Shown here: positions 27,325 to 35,891 of the stretch, piece after piece
Position numbering within the stretch: the stretch's first letter is position 1
How the letters are laid out: every line of letters begins with the position of its first letter
Assembly (NCBI GenBank): GCA_964497515.1
Contig: CAZCCV010000019.1
Location: 1-46,785, forward strand
From: CAZCCV01 sp964497515
GTDB taxonomy: Bacteria; Armatimonadota; UBA5829; DTLH01
Length of the DNA stretch: 46,785 nucleotides
Direction: 5' to 3'
The notes under the pieces: model-generated
Database searches by the model: none
Seen by the model: only the letters and a program-made list of their open reading frames with translations
Told to the model about the DNA's origin: nothing
Program-made: the position numbers and the translations under genes

Positions 27325-27352
27325 AAGCCGGCAGGGGAAACCCTGCCGGCTT
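27325..27352 (-). terminator. Hairpin terminator after the 906-residue gene
   Basis: AAGCCGGCAGGG and CCCTGCCGGCTT form a perfect 12-bp stem with a four-base loop, 11 bases beyond the stop. On the minus strand it is followed by CAGTTTAG, a weak T-tract. Confidence 0.65.
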
Positions 27353-27362
27353 TCTTAAGACC

Positions 27363-30083
27363 TTACCTTCCGTTAATGGCTCTGCTTTGAACCATATACA
27401 GGACTATGTCGAACTGATCGACAATGCCATTGCCGTCGAGGTCGGCATTCCTTGCCTCTCTCTTGCCGATAATGGTCGCCAGTTCGGCAACTGTGATAGA
27501 CATTCTTCCCTGCGGAACTCCGGAGCGGGAAGGTGCAACAATGCTTCCGGCCTCAGCGTCGCCAGCTTTCAGGAAGTTGTTTGCTATGAACGTGAAGTCT
27601 GCAGAATCGACAATACCAACGCAGTCGAAGTTCGCATCTCGCGGCCCTGATGGCAGGCGGCCGTTCTGGCTGGCAAACACACCAAAGTCGAGAATGTCGA
27701 CAATGTTGTCGCCTGTTGCGTCTCCACCTGTAAGACCCAATTCAGCTTCGTAGACACCATCAACGACGGTGAGGCTGGTGCGGGATCTCAGCGTATGCTG
27801 AGGATCCTTAGCAGATACCTGACTGTAAACAACACCAGCGGGAACCGTTATGTCGATGGTCGCCTTTCCGTTGACGAAGTCGGCTGATACCGTCTGCTTG
27901 AACGGAGTCAAGCCCGTACCAGTGCCGCCCATTGTGACCTCTATAGGCCTCGTCACGGTTGCCGTTACACCAATGAGCTCCACTTTGATGCTGGCGCTGT
28001 ATACGTTGTTGACGGTGATTTTCTGCGTTGCTGTTACCTTGTTGCCCGCATCGTCGGTAGCAGTCCACGTGATTGTAGTCGTGCCAATAGGATAGTTGCC
28101 GCTCGGTATAAGGCCTACGCCTTCAACCGTAGGCGTGCCGCAGTTGTCGGTGGCTGTTGCGGTGCCGGGATCCACGGTTGCATAGCTCTGGCCGGCAAGG
28201 GCGTTTACCGTAATATCAGCCGGAACATAGGTGAAAACCGGATCCTCTTCGTCGACAACGGTGACCGTCTGCGTAACAGTAGCTTCGTTACCGGCGTTGT
28301 CAACAGCAGTCCAGGTTACAACGGTCTCTCCCAGAGGGAACTGCTCCGGAGCATCGTTGGACTGGTCGGCTAAGCCGTACTGATCAGTGATGCTGGCACC
28401 GAGATCAACTTCGGTAGCGTAGCACTTGCCTGCATCGGTCGGAACAGTAATGTCGCTGACAGTAATCGTTGGCGGGGTGCCGTCGATTATTATCTCGGGT
28501 GTGGCGACAGTCTGAGGTGCCCTCATATAGCCGCCGGGCAGTGTGAACTGCGTGCGCTCGAGTGCTGTGTCCGCGGCAAACTCAACCGTTGTGGGGCCTT
28601 CAACCGTACCGGTGGTAAAGCTGATTGTTGCCAGATCGAGTTCGTCGTTCGTCGCAACTGGGAGTTGGAATGTTCCTGCGCCGACTCCGATGATGCCGTT
28701 AACTGCATCTATGGAGTTTAACACTCCCGCCTCGTAAGGATCTGCCGAGTGGATGATGGCATCTACAATCAGCCTTGTTGGATCGTATGATAGGAACGAC
28801 TGATAGCCAACAAGCTCAATCTCGTGGCCATAAACCAACTCGTCTACAGGGTTGATGCTAGATTGGCTGAGCGTTACTACAACAGGTTTGTTGGGCTGGA
28901 TGTAGAGCGGATCGCCGGTTATGTCGAGCGCCAGAATCTGGCGAATCGGCGGATTCTCACTGCCCGGACCAGTCCAAATATCGGTTAAGGTGACATCGCC
29001 TGCTGTAGCTACGTTGTTGTCGGCCAGCGCTGTCTCCGCGACAGTCACCGGGTTAGTTGTTGTTGGATTTTTGACTCCAGTAGCGAACTTGCCGACATAG
29101 GCACCCTCGACAGTTGTAGGACCCTGAGCGTCAATTCCTATGGAGCCTGTAACACTCGAGCCGGGGCCAACAATGTCGTTGCCGTAGCCAATATTAGCGG
29201 TTACGGTACTGTTAATCTGAATACCTGTATTGGCTCCAACAATGGTGTTGTTTCGGCAGTTCAGGGTACATTGACTGCTAACAACGCCATACGTGTTATT
29301 CTTGTACTCAGAGAACAAGGCAATGTTGCCCACAAAATCGACTCCAACATGCTGTGATGTCGCATTGTGACCTATATTGTACGCATAAATCACTGGTTCG
29401 TTTGATACAAGCGTGCCAAGGTGGACGATGTTTCCATAGACCTTCGATGGAGAGTGGAGGTGGGTGCCTGCGCTGGAGATTCTTATACCTTGATCGCCGC
29501 TGTGGTTGTATACAACACAGTTGGAAACCTCACCGCTGGCTCTTCTGAGTTCTATGGCTTTTGAATTTGTGGCTTTGGTGTTGGAGACTATACAGTTCAG
29601 GACTTTTATCCCGTCAAAGTTTTCACTCTTGGCGCCAAGCCAGATAGGATGATCCCTTATGTTGTCGACGTGAACGTTGGTCACTGACAGATTGTTGGCT
29701 CCGCCACCTTGATCTGGCCAAATATGTGTTTGAACGTTTGTGACTCCAACTGGGAACTCGCCATCTCCCTCTATTGTCAGATCGCTGACACTCGAACCAC
29801 TCGAATACATCCTGATGCCGTGGTGCTTGTACGATAAATTAGCAGGGAGCTTGATGATCGTCTGGCCAATGCCTGAGCCCTCGAGCGCGATCGCTTTCTT
29901 TGGAAAGTCGATATTAGCCTCGAGGTATTCACCGGGCGCAACCTTAACGGTGTCGCCATCTGCAGCCGCATTCAAACCAGCCTGAATAGTCGGTTGGTCC
30001 GCTGGCACATTAATGACGGCAGCGTTAGCTACACCTGCAAATGCCAGCATTGCGACTAATGAAAACATTAATATGTGTCGCAT
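27363..30083 (-). CDS. Secreted beta-helix, cohesin-like, HYR and dockerin-like protein (906 residues)
   Basis: After a signal peptide (1-22), residues about 23-350 form a right-handed parallel beta-helix of the pectin-lyase type. It starts with the common INVPADQPTIQAGLNAA and VKVAPGEY segments and continues with N-rich rungs. A cohesin-like domain lies at about 395-530 (VGYQSFLSYDPTRL). Two HYR repeats follow (537-612 and 614-692), then the pre-dockerin domain (695-785) with SAKDPQHTLR. Dockerin-type loops start near 788 (DATGDNIVDILD) and 818 (NFDCVGIVDSAD), with a third near 881 (DLDGNGIVDQFD). The beta-helix suggests carbohydrate binding or cleavage, but no catalytic residues can be assigned. 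Expression is probably shared with the other secreted proteins. Confidence 0.82.
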   Translation of the reverse strand: MRHILMFSLVAMLAFAGVANAAVINVPADQPTIQAGLNAAADGDTVKVAPGEYLEANIDFPKKAIALEGSGIGQTIIKLPANLSYKHHGIRMYSSGSSVSDLTIEGDGEFPVGVTNVQTHIWPDQGGGANNLSVTNVHVDNIRDHPIWLGAKSENFDGIKVLNCIVSNTKATNSKAIELRRASGEVSNCVVYNHSGDQGIRISSAGTHLHSPSKVYGNIVHLGTLVSNEPVIYAYNIGHNATSQHVGVDFVGNIALFSEYKNNTYGVVSSQCTLNCRNNTIVGANTGIQINSTVTANIGYGNDIVGPGSSVTGSIGIDAQGPTTVEGAYVGKFATGVKNPTTTNPVTVAETALADNNVATAGDVTLTDIWTGPGSENPPIRQILALDITGDPLYIQPNKPVVVTLSQSSINPVDELVYGHEIELVGYQSFLSYDPTRLIVDAIIHSADPYEAGVLNSIDAVNGIIGVGAGTFQLPVATNDELDLATISFTTGTVEGPTTVEFAADTALERTQFTLPGGYMRAPQTVATPEIIIDGTPPTITVSDITVPTDAGKCYATEVDLGASITDQYGLADQSNDAPEQFPLGETVVTWTAVDNAGNEATVTQTVTVVDEEDPVFTYVPADITVNALAGQSYATVDPGTATATDNCGTPTVEGVGLIPSGNYPIGTTTITWTATDDAGNKVTATQKITVNNVYSASIKVELIGVTATVTRPIEVTMGGTGTGLTPFKQTVSADFVNGKATIDITVPAGVVYSQVSAKDPQHTLRSRTSLTVVDGVYEAELGLTGGDATGDNIVDILDFGVFASQNGRLPSGPRDANFDCVGIVDSADFTFIANNFLKAGDAEAGSIVAPSRSGVPQGRMSITVAELATIIGKREARNADLDGNGIVDQFDIVLYMVQSRAINGR

Positions 30084-30114
30084 TTTCCTATTACCTTCCT
30101 TCGAGTTGTTTTGG

Positions 30115-30152
30115 TTTGGCGGCTCATAGTACGGAACATGCGAGCCGCCAAA
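30115..30152 (-). terminator. Hairpin after the 1319-residue gene
   Basis: TTTGGCGGCTC and GAGCCGCCAAA form a perfect 11-bp stem with a 16-base loop, directly after the stop. The minus strand continues CCAAAACAACTCG, so there is no strong U-tract. Confidence 0.55.
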
Positions 30153-30155
30153 CGA

Positions 30156-33100
30156 TTAGTCTCTGCCCTTAGCAATAGAGAGGGCAATATCTCGCTCGTC
30201 TACAATGCCATCGCCGTTCAGGTCTGCTTTTCGGGCTTCCCTCTCGCCGATGATTGTAGCGAGCTCGGCAACCGTGATGAACGTTTTGACTTCCGGAGCC
30301 GAGTCTCTGCCAGACAAGGCTGTCTGGGCACCTCCTGCAGCCGGTGCACCCACCTTGGTGAAGTGGATCTGGATGTATGTGAAATCGTCACCCCATACAT
30401 CGCCGTCGCAGTTGATGTCGGCATCCCTGCCTTCATACGGATGGTCCGAAGTGCCATACTGACCTGCGAACACACCGAAATCACGGATGTCGATAATGTT
30501 GTCGTCGGTAAGGTCGCCGCCTATGAGCTTGTCAACACCAATGAAACTGGCCAAATACTGAGTGCCATCCTCAGCAACCGTAAGAGCTACCGTGCTCCTC
30601 AGCGTGTGTTGCGCATCCTTAGCGGAAACCTTGGTCCAGAGGAAACCTGCAGGAAGCGTGTCTATGGTAACGATACCGATGCCAACGCTGTTGAATTGGA
30701 CTTCTGAGGTAACGGTGAATTGCTCACCAGATTCAGCTTCGCCACCAAAGATGAAGGTTATCGGACGTGTAGGGGATGTCCGCACGCTTTCCAGTTCTAC
30801 CGTCAGTGTGACTCGGTTGACCTGTAAAACGGTTATCGTCTGAACGCCAGAGGAGGAGTTTCCTGCTGCATCAACAGCAGTCCAGGTGATTGTAGTTACT
30901 CCGGTGTACGGAGCATTGAGTGAGTCTGCTCCATCACTTCTAACCCAACTGATAGCTGGAGCTGGGTCGATACCGTCGATAGCAGTAGCCATCCCCGGAT
31001 CGACTATAGCCGAAAGCGAGTCAGGTAGCGACGGTACAGTCACATCGTCAGGAATCGTAATCACTGGCGGGACTGTGTCGTATATAAAGGTAACTGAAGT
31101 ACTGCTTGTGTTGCCTGCAAAGTCTGTAACTGTAGCCGAAATCTGGTTTTCGCCCTGTTCGGCGTCTGTTAAGTCGAGATTTGCAGTCCACGTTGCAAAG
31201 AAATCATCTGAATCCGCGGCAACCGGTTCGCCTCCGTTCAGCGAAACGACTACGGATTTGACTCCCGAATCGAGCGCGGAATCATCGGCCGCAGTGCCTG
31301 TAACGGCAATGCCGGATGCGTTGGTTACAGACCCGGTAACCGGGCTTTCGATGGTTATAACCGGCGATGCTTCGTCGGCTGTAGCGAACTCGATCTCGGT
31401 GTAACCAGATGCCGCAGCCGGAATGCTGTCGCCCTCCTGATAGGCTACCTGAAGATCGATGGTATCCAGGCGCTGTCGGACACCGCTATCTACCCACGGC
31501 AGCGCGCCAGCAAGCCGCTTATAGAGTGCGTTTATCGCCGTTTGACCGTCACCCCAGGAAATATCCGGGATGAAGCTCGCGCTCAGGTGGCCAACGATTA
31601 GATCGGCCTCGCGACCACTGGTTACTTCCACCCACTCGGTGCCATCCCAGTTGTAGCCTTTCAGTTCCATAGCTGCGTCGCCGAAACTGAGCGACTGTAA
31701 ATCGGGATCGTTCCAAGTGAAATCTGCCCAATCGCGGATAAGATCGTCGTCGGAAGTGTCGGTTCCCGTGAGATGATCTCTGCCGGTGATACCAACATAC
31801 GCGAGGTCGAGCTTTTTCGCTCCGGGATTGGTGCGCACACCATTTTCGAGCACGTAAACAAAGCCGATGCTTGTGCCGAACTCAGCGGATTCGTCGTCGA
31901 CAACACCCTTCCAGCTTCCAAACCCGGTAGCTATAACACTTGGGTAGTCCTGAGCGGCATCGATATGCTTGAACTGCTCAGTCCCCGTGCCATACTCATC
32001 CAGACCATTTATTACAGCGTGCTGGTAGTTGGCAATCCAACCGGGCAAACTAGGGCTGCTGAAGTCCGGATCGGACTCTGACGGCGCGAGCGATGCAACC
32101 ACACTCACAGTCGGCGCAGACTGCTCGTAGGTGTACGAAAGGGTCTTTGTGGTGACATTGCCTACCTTGTCGGTAAGTGTGTAGAGCAATGCGTTAGCCC
32201 CCGGCACCAGAAGAACATCGGTGGAGAACACGCCCTCTATAATATCGACTGTAACGGGTGTGCTTCCGTTGATACTGAGCGTGAGGCTTTCGACTCCGCT
32301 GTGCTGATCGGAGACTGTACCCGTGATAGTATGAAGAGCAGTAGTGACAGTGCCACCTGCTGCCGGCTCCGTCTCGATTGCCGGCGGAGTCTTGTCGATA
32401 TGTATGGTGGTTGTGGCCGATGCGGTATTACCCGCTTTGTCCAGAGCTGTAAGCGTTACAGTGTAGTCACCAGTCTCAAGCGCTGTAGCGTCGAGAGGAC
32501 AAGGACTCGTAACGTTTACGTTATCTGAACCGTTGTAACTGATATTGTAGCTACCGATACCGGAGAGAGCATCGTTAGCGCTGAATATAAGAGTAATAGG
32601 GCCAGAGTGCGTCCATCCGGTGGGGTCGGCATCGATACTGAGATCGGTGGGAGGTGTGTTATCGACAATGATAAACGGACCATCGACCGTCTGTGTCAGG
32701 ATGACGTCACCCAGATCGTCGGAGAATCTTGTGCCAGGGAGATTCTCTCGGAAAATAACCTGTGTAATTCCTTCTTTGCTGCCGGCCTTGAAAGTAAAGT
32801 CGGCAAGTCTGGCGTCCCTTGCCGTAGGCTCTTGAAATCCGGGGTGGTACCCGGCGGCGAGGTCGATTTTGCCATCGACAGCCTGCAACGGGATAATTGT
32901 TAAGCCATATGGGAAAATCGCGTAACTACCCGTAGCGAGGCTCAGCATACTAGTGTCGAACGAAACAAACGCCTGATAACCCGCTGCTGGGGTCGTCATC
33001 TGCTGCTGGTGCAGTCTGATTAAGACATCCTGCCCCGACTGAGCGAAGACGACGTTCTGACCCGACGGAGACTTCAGAATGAGTTTGTTGTCGGATGCGG

Positions 33101-34115
33101 AAAAGACTCCCGTAAGCGTGTTTGGATCGGAGAAGGTTCCAGTGAAACCAGCAACACCAATGCAAGACCAGTCGGCGTAATCGGCAGGCCACGGAGGCTG
33201 TACGGTGCTTCCAGACGCTGCAATGAAGTTACCCGTAACTACAGCGGGCTCACTCCAGCCGTTAGGCCAGTTGGTCTTGATGATATACGTCCCCTCTTCT
33301 ATAGGAAACTGCTGGAGATCGGTGTAGTATATCCACCAATTGCCCTCTGAAATGTGGGTGCGGCCTTCAATGTCGAGATAGTCAATCGTACCACGCATTC
33401 CCCAGCCGTACTTGTTGAGATCGCCTCCCACCTGAGGAAGCCCGGGAGAGGCGGAGTAGGACGTTATCGTTCCCCAGGGAAACGTCTCCTGGTTTTCCTC
33501 CCCTACTGTGGACTTAGGACCGACCTGCATCCATTCGCCAACGTACGCGCTTGTGCCCTCGGAGAAAATGACTCCTGTAAGCCCCATGTTGATCCAGTTG
33601 GTGGATATTGTGGAATATGGCCCGCCAACGGGAGTTGGGCTGTGGCTCCACGTGCCAGGAGTGCCGTTGCCGGTGGTACCGCTTCTGTGCCAGCCGAATG
33701 TGAGAGTACCGCCATCAAATATAATGGTATCCTGGGCAGCGGTTTGAGTATCATAGTAAACATTGTAAGTAATACCGTAAGGCTGGTTAATATTCGGGCC
33801 GAAGTGGCTTCTGGGACCAAACAGGTACACTGCTTTGCGATCGGGCGATATGGCAGTGCTCCAGCCGGAGGTCTCACCAACCCAGGTGTTGGTGAAGGTT
33901 GGCGCCTTCGTGAAACGGGTGTCTCCAATCGCAAAGTACGCAATGCAGGTTACATACTCCCCAGGGTCTACTTGGTAGCCCCACTCCTGATAGTGTTGTG
34001 TAGCCACAATCTGGGGCCCCGTAGTTCCGAGGTTGCGATCCATTTTTGGCTGTTCCGCTAAAGCACCTGTGGACAGTGCGACTAAAACTATCAATGATAA
34101 AATCAATCTGTGCAT
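30156..34115 (-). CDS. Secreted cohesin-like, Ig-like and dockerin-like modular protein (1319 residues)
   Basis: This is the largest protein of the locus. The signal peptide is 1-20. A unique region at 30-190 contains YLFGPRSHFGP. The module shared with the 1047-residue protein lies at about 195-348, and a cohesin-like domain at 349-488 (AGYQAFVSFDTSML). Ig-like repeats occupy about 490-665. A unique domain at about 670-915 is rich in D, W and G (FGSWKGVVDDESAEFG, LAYVGITGRDHL). Another Ig-like repeat is at 918-1013 and a HYR-type repeat at 1015-1097. The pre-dockerin domain (1100-1197) has SAKDAQHTLR. Dockerin-type loops start near 1201 (DLTDDNIIDIRD) and 1233 (DINCDGDVWGDD), and a third near 1298 (DLNGDGIVDERD). 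It probably acts as an extracellular scaffold or adhesin; no enzyme motif is recognised. Confidence 0.8.
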   Translation of the reverse strand: MHRLILSLIVLVALSTGALAEQPKMDRNLGTTGPQIVATQHYQEWGYQVDPGEYVTCIAYFAIGDTRFTKAPTFTNTWVGETSGWSTAISPDRKAVYLFGPRSHFGPNINQPYGITYNVYYDTQTAAQDTIIFDGGTLTFGWHRSGTTGNGTPGTWSHSPTPVGGPYSTISTNWINMGLTGVIFSEGTSAYVGEWMQVGPKSTVGEENQETFPWGTITSYSASPGLPQVGGDLNKYGWGMRGTIDYLDIEGRTHISEGNWWIYYTDLQQFPIEEGTYIIKTNWPNGWSEPAVVTGNFIAASGSTVQPPWPADYADWSCIGVAGFTGTFSDPNTLTGVFSASDNKLILKSPSGQNVVFAQSGQDVLIRLHQQQMTTPAAGYQAFVSFDTSMLSLATGSYAIFPYGLTIIPLQAVDGKIDLAAGYHPGFQEPTARDARLADFTFKAGSKEGITQVIFRENLPGTRFSDDLGDVILTQTVDGPFIIVDNTPPTDLSIDADPTGWTHSGPITLIFSANDALSGIGSYNISYNGSDNVNVTSPCPLDATALETGDYTVTLTALDKAGNTASATTTIHIDKTPPAIETEPAAGGTVTTALHTITGTVSDQHSGVESLTLSINGSTPVTVDIIEGVFSTDVLLVPGANALLYTLTDKVGNVTTKTLSYTYEQSAPTVSVVASLAPSESDPDFSSPSLPGWIANYQHAVINGLDEYGTGTEQFKHIDAAQDYPSVIATGFGSWKGVVDDESAEFGTSIGFVYVLENGVRTNPGAKKLDLAYVGITGRDHLTGTDTSDDDLIRDWADFTWNDPDLQSLSFGDAAMELKGYNWDGTEWVEVTSGREADLIVGHLSASFIPDISWGDGQTAINALYKRLAGALPWVDSGVRQRLDTIDLQVAYQEGDSIPAAASGYTEIEFATADEASPVITIESPVTGSVTNASGIAVTGTAADDSALDSGVKSVVVSLNGGEPVAADSDDFFATWTANLDLTDAEQGENQISATVTDFAGNTSSTSVTFIYDTVPPVITIPDDVTVPSLPDSLSAIVDPGMATAIDGIDPAPAISWVRSDGADSLNAPYTGVTTITWTAVDAAGNSSSGVQTITVLQVNRVTLTVELESVRTSPTRPITFIFGGEAESGEQFTVTSEVQFNSVGIGIVTIDTLPAGFLWTKVSAKDAQHTLRSTVALTVAEDGTQYLASFIGVDKLIGGDLTDDNIIDIRDFGVFAGQYGTSDHPYEGRDADINCDGDVWGDDFTYIQIHFTKVGAPAAGGAQTALSGRDSAPEVKTFITVAELATIIGEREARKADLNGDGIVDERDIALSIAKGRD

Positions 34116-34192
34116 AGTTCCTGCTTATCCTCCTCAAAGACTTGTTCTACAGTGCATCTATCCATCTGCTGCTGCTTCCAGCAGCCTCGTTA

Positions 34193-34230
34193 CAGGTTGC
34201 AGTAAGGAAGAACCGCCCTGCTGCAACCTG
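34193..34230 (-). terminator. Hairpin between paralogue B and the 1319-residue gene
   Basis: CAGGTTGCAG and CTGCAACCTG form a perfect 10-bp stem with an 18-base loop, just after the stop of the upstream gene. There is no T-run, so read-through into the next gene is plausible. Confidence 0.5.
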
Positions 34231-34236
34231 CGTGCA

Positions 34237-35340
34237 TTAGTCAATCTGTCTGAGATCTGTGGGATCGTTTACGTGCAGGACAGGCCCATTTGGGTCTCTT
34301 CCAAGCGCGCCGGTGACTACATAGAAGCCTTCAGCCGGCAGTGCGATGCCATTCAGATCTATTGCGACAGATACTCCGGAACCGTCGCCAAGTATAACGG
34401 CGGTGCCTTCGTCATTTATCCTAACCTGACCGCAAACAGTGGCTAACAGCCCCTGTGGAAGAAGCGTTGCGGCTGCTCTCGTGTTCATAGCTAATGGCCT
34501 AGGTACAATCGCTGTGATGCCGCTGCCCCACTCGGCTTCATCGAGGACTCGTTCGCCGTCGATCGTCCGCAGGACTCCAGAGACCATTGGAGCAGTGCCT
34601 TCGGCCGGAACCGAATTAACACAGTTGACTCTGATTCCTGAGGTGCGATCTGTCTCTTCCATATAGAAGAAATTGTCGAAGCTGCGCGTTACAATAGGAC
34701 CAACCAGCGCCACCTGAGAGCCATCGAGCAGCGCCTTCAGCTCGGGAAGCGCTGAGACAATGCTTACATCCGATTCTACGATCATCAGCCTAGCGGTGCC
34801 GCGTACTCCGGTAATGTTGTGGTTTGGCTGAACTCCGTCGTAAACAACGCTCTTGGAGTACTGTCCGTAGCTCGCCGGAATTGACACGACTGTCTCATTG
34901 ACAGCGGCTTCTGCAGTGAACTGAAATGTGACTACCAGCAACCCCTGCTGGTCGACATCAGCTGGCTGCCCCAGTCGTGCCCACGCAGTATACATAACCA
35001 GGCCATCGTAGAGATTTTGGTTGACCTGATCGGGCGCGTTGACCAACAGCCCACTCTGCAGCCACGAGTAAGGCGCGCCGACTGATGTTAGCCCCGTATA
35101 CATAAGGTACTGTGGAGTGGTGGCCACAAGCACATCCATTGCCGATACCAGATGACCTTCCGGGTTGTCCGCAACGGCGTACAGTCCAAGGTTGACTGTA
35201 TCTCCAACACGGACAATTGCAGCGTGAGAACCCCATACAAGATCCACCGATGCGCGTGCCGCATGGATCGTTGCGCAAGTTAGCACTACCACTGCAATGA
35301 CTATAATGACCAGGCGCCTTTTTCGGATACTTACTGCCAT
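34237..35340 (-). CDS. Secreted protein with cohesin-like and OB-like domains (paralogue B)
   Basis: This 367-residue exported protein is paralogous to the one at 22784-23884. A basic start (MAVSIRKRR) and a long hydrophobic stretch serve as the signal peptide, cleaved near ARAS. A cohesin-like half follows (about 30-190) with GDTVNLGLYAVADNPEG and SVVYDGVQPNHNITG. The OB-like half (about 205-365) has FYMEETDRTSGIRVNC, VSGVLRTIDGERVL and ILGDGSGVSV. Matching blocks occur in the same order in paralogue A. The frame opens at GTG 35352, but ATG 35340 has GGAGG five bases upstream. It is the first gene behind the promoter at 35578-35606, so it leads the secreted-protein set. Confidence 0.75.
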   Translation of the reverse strand: MAVSIRKRRLVIIVIAVVVLTCATIHAARASVDLVWGSHAAIVRVGDTVNLGLYAVADNPEGHLVSAMDVLVATTPQYLMYTGLTSVGAPYSWLQSGLLVNAPDQVNQNLYDGLVMYTAWARLGQPADVDQQGLLVVTFQFTAEAAVNETVVSIPASYGQYSKSVVYDGVQPNHNITGVRGTARLMIVESDVSIVSALPELKALLDGSQVALVGPIVTRSFDNFFYMEETDRTSGIRVNCVNSVPAEGTAPMVSGVLRTIDGERVLDEAEWGSGITAIVPRPLAMNTRAAATLLPQGLLATVCGQVRINDEGTAVILGDGSGVSVAIDLNGIALPAEGFYVVTGALGRDPNGPVLHVNDPTDLRQID

Positions 35341-35577
35341 AAGTGCCTCCACTAAACGGGTTAAAACGAGTGAGTTTTGTAGCTACTATTCTTGAAATCT
35401 CGTCGATTAGAGAGAGTGTGTTCTTAAATTACAGCCGGAAAAAGCACCGGCCTTTTAAACCGAACAACGGGATCGCTACCCCCGGCACATTACCAGCAAC
35501 ACAGGTGGTGCCGCAGCATTTTGAAGCGAAATTGAAGCCATTGCGTGACTACCAATGGTATTCAATTCACAATGGGG

Positions 35578-35606
35578 ATTGTATCATCTGTACACAAGAA
35601 TGTCAA
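35578..35606 (-). promoter_or_regulatory. Sigma-70-type promoter for the secreted-protein locus
   Basis: On the minus strand, TTGACA (35606-35601) and TACAAT (35583-35578) are separated by 17 bases. Transcription would start near 35571 and give a leader of about 230 bases before ATG 35340. Confidence 0.65.
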
Positions 35607-35826
35607 TAGTTACGGGGAAATTTGTCGTTAACGACCCAAAATCACGTAGAATTACCGGGTGTCAACTTCTGACAGTGTATTGATTACAACCTTAAATGAA
35701 TTTATATGCCGTGGAGAAATCATTGACAAAATCTGACAAAAATCAACAGGTGCGGTTGCTACTCGGTATCTGACGTCGCTTGTTGATTACACGATCATGC
35801 ATCAATCATACTCTCCAGATAAGAAT

Positions 35827-35850
35827 GGCCGAGGGGGAAAACCCTCGGCC
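35827..35850 (-). terminator. Hairpin after the PEP-CTERM gene
   Basis: GGCCGAGGG and CCCTCGGCC form a 9-bp stem with a GGAAAA loop, about 40 bases past the stop of the PEP-CTERM gene. Confidence 0.6.
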
Positions 35851-35891
35851 ATAATACCTACAATACTTGTATTGCCCTTAGATTACGGAAA

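Larger units (their letters stand above)
35353..35891. other. AT-rich intergenic region of about 540 bases
   Basis: No credible gene was found on either strand. The region holds the minus-strand promoter at 35578-35606 and the hairpin at 35827-35850. It also has several TTGACA/TGACA words (near 35681-35693 and 35722-35737) on both strands that could be further promoter or operator elements. A short GCCGG/CCGGC hairpin lies near 35430-35460 in the transcribed leader. Confidence 0.6.

Noticed and set aside
24642..30083. CRISPR array or tandem DNA repeat
   Set aside because: The repetition is at the protein-domain level, with units of about 240 bases and varied sequence; there are no short identical repeats with spacers.
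35353..35609. Plus-strand open frame of 88 residues in the intergenic region
   Set aside because: It has no ribosome site, overlaps the promoter and leader of the secreted-protein locus, and has no recognisable features.
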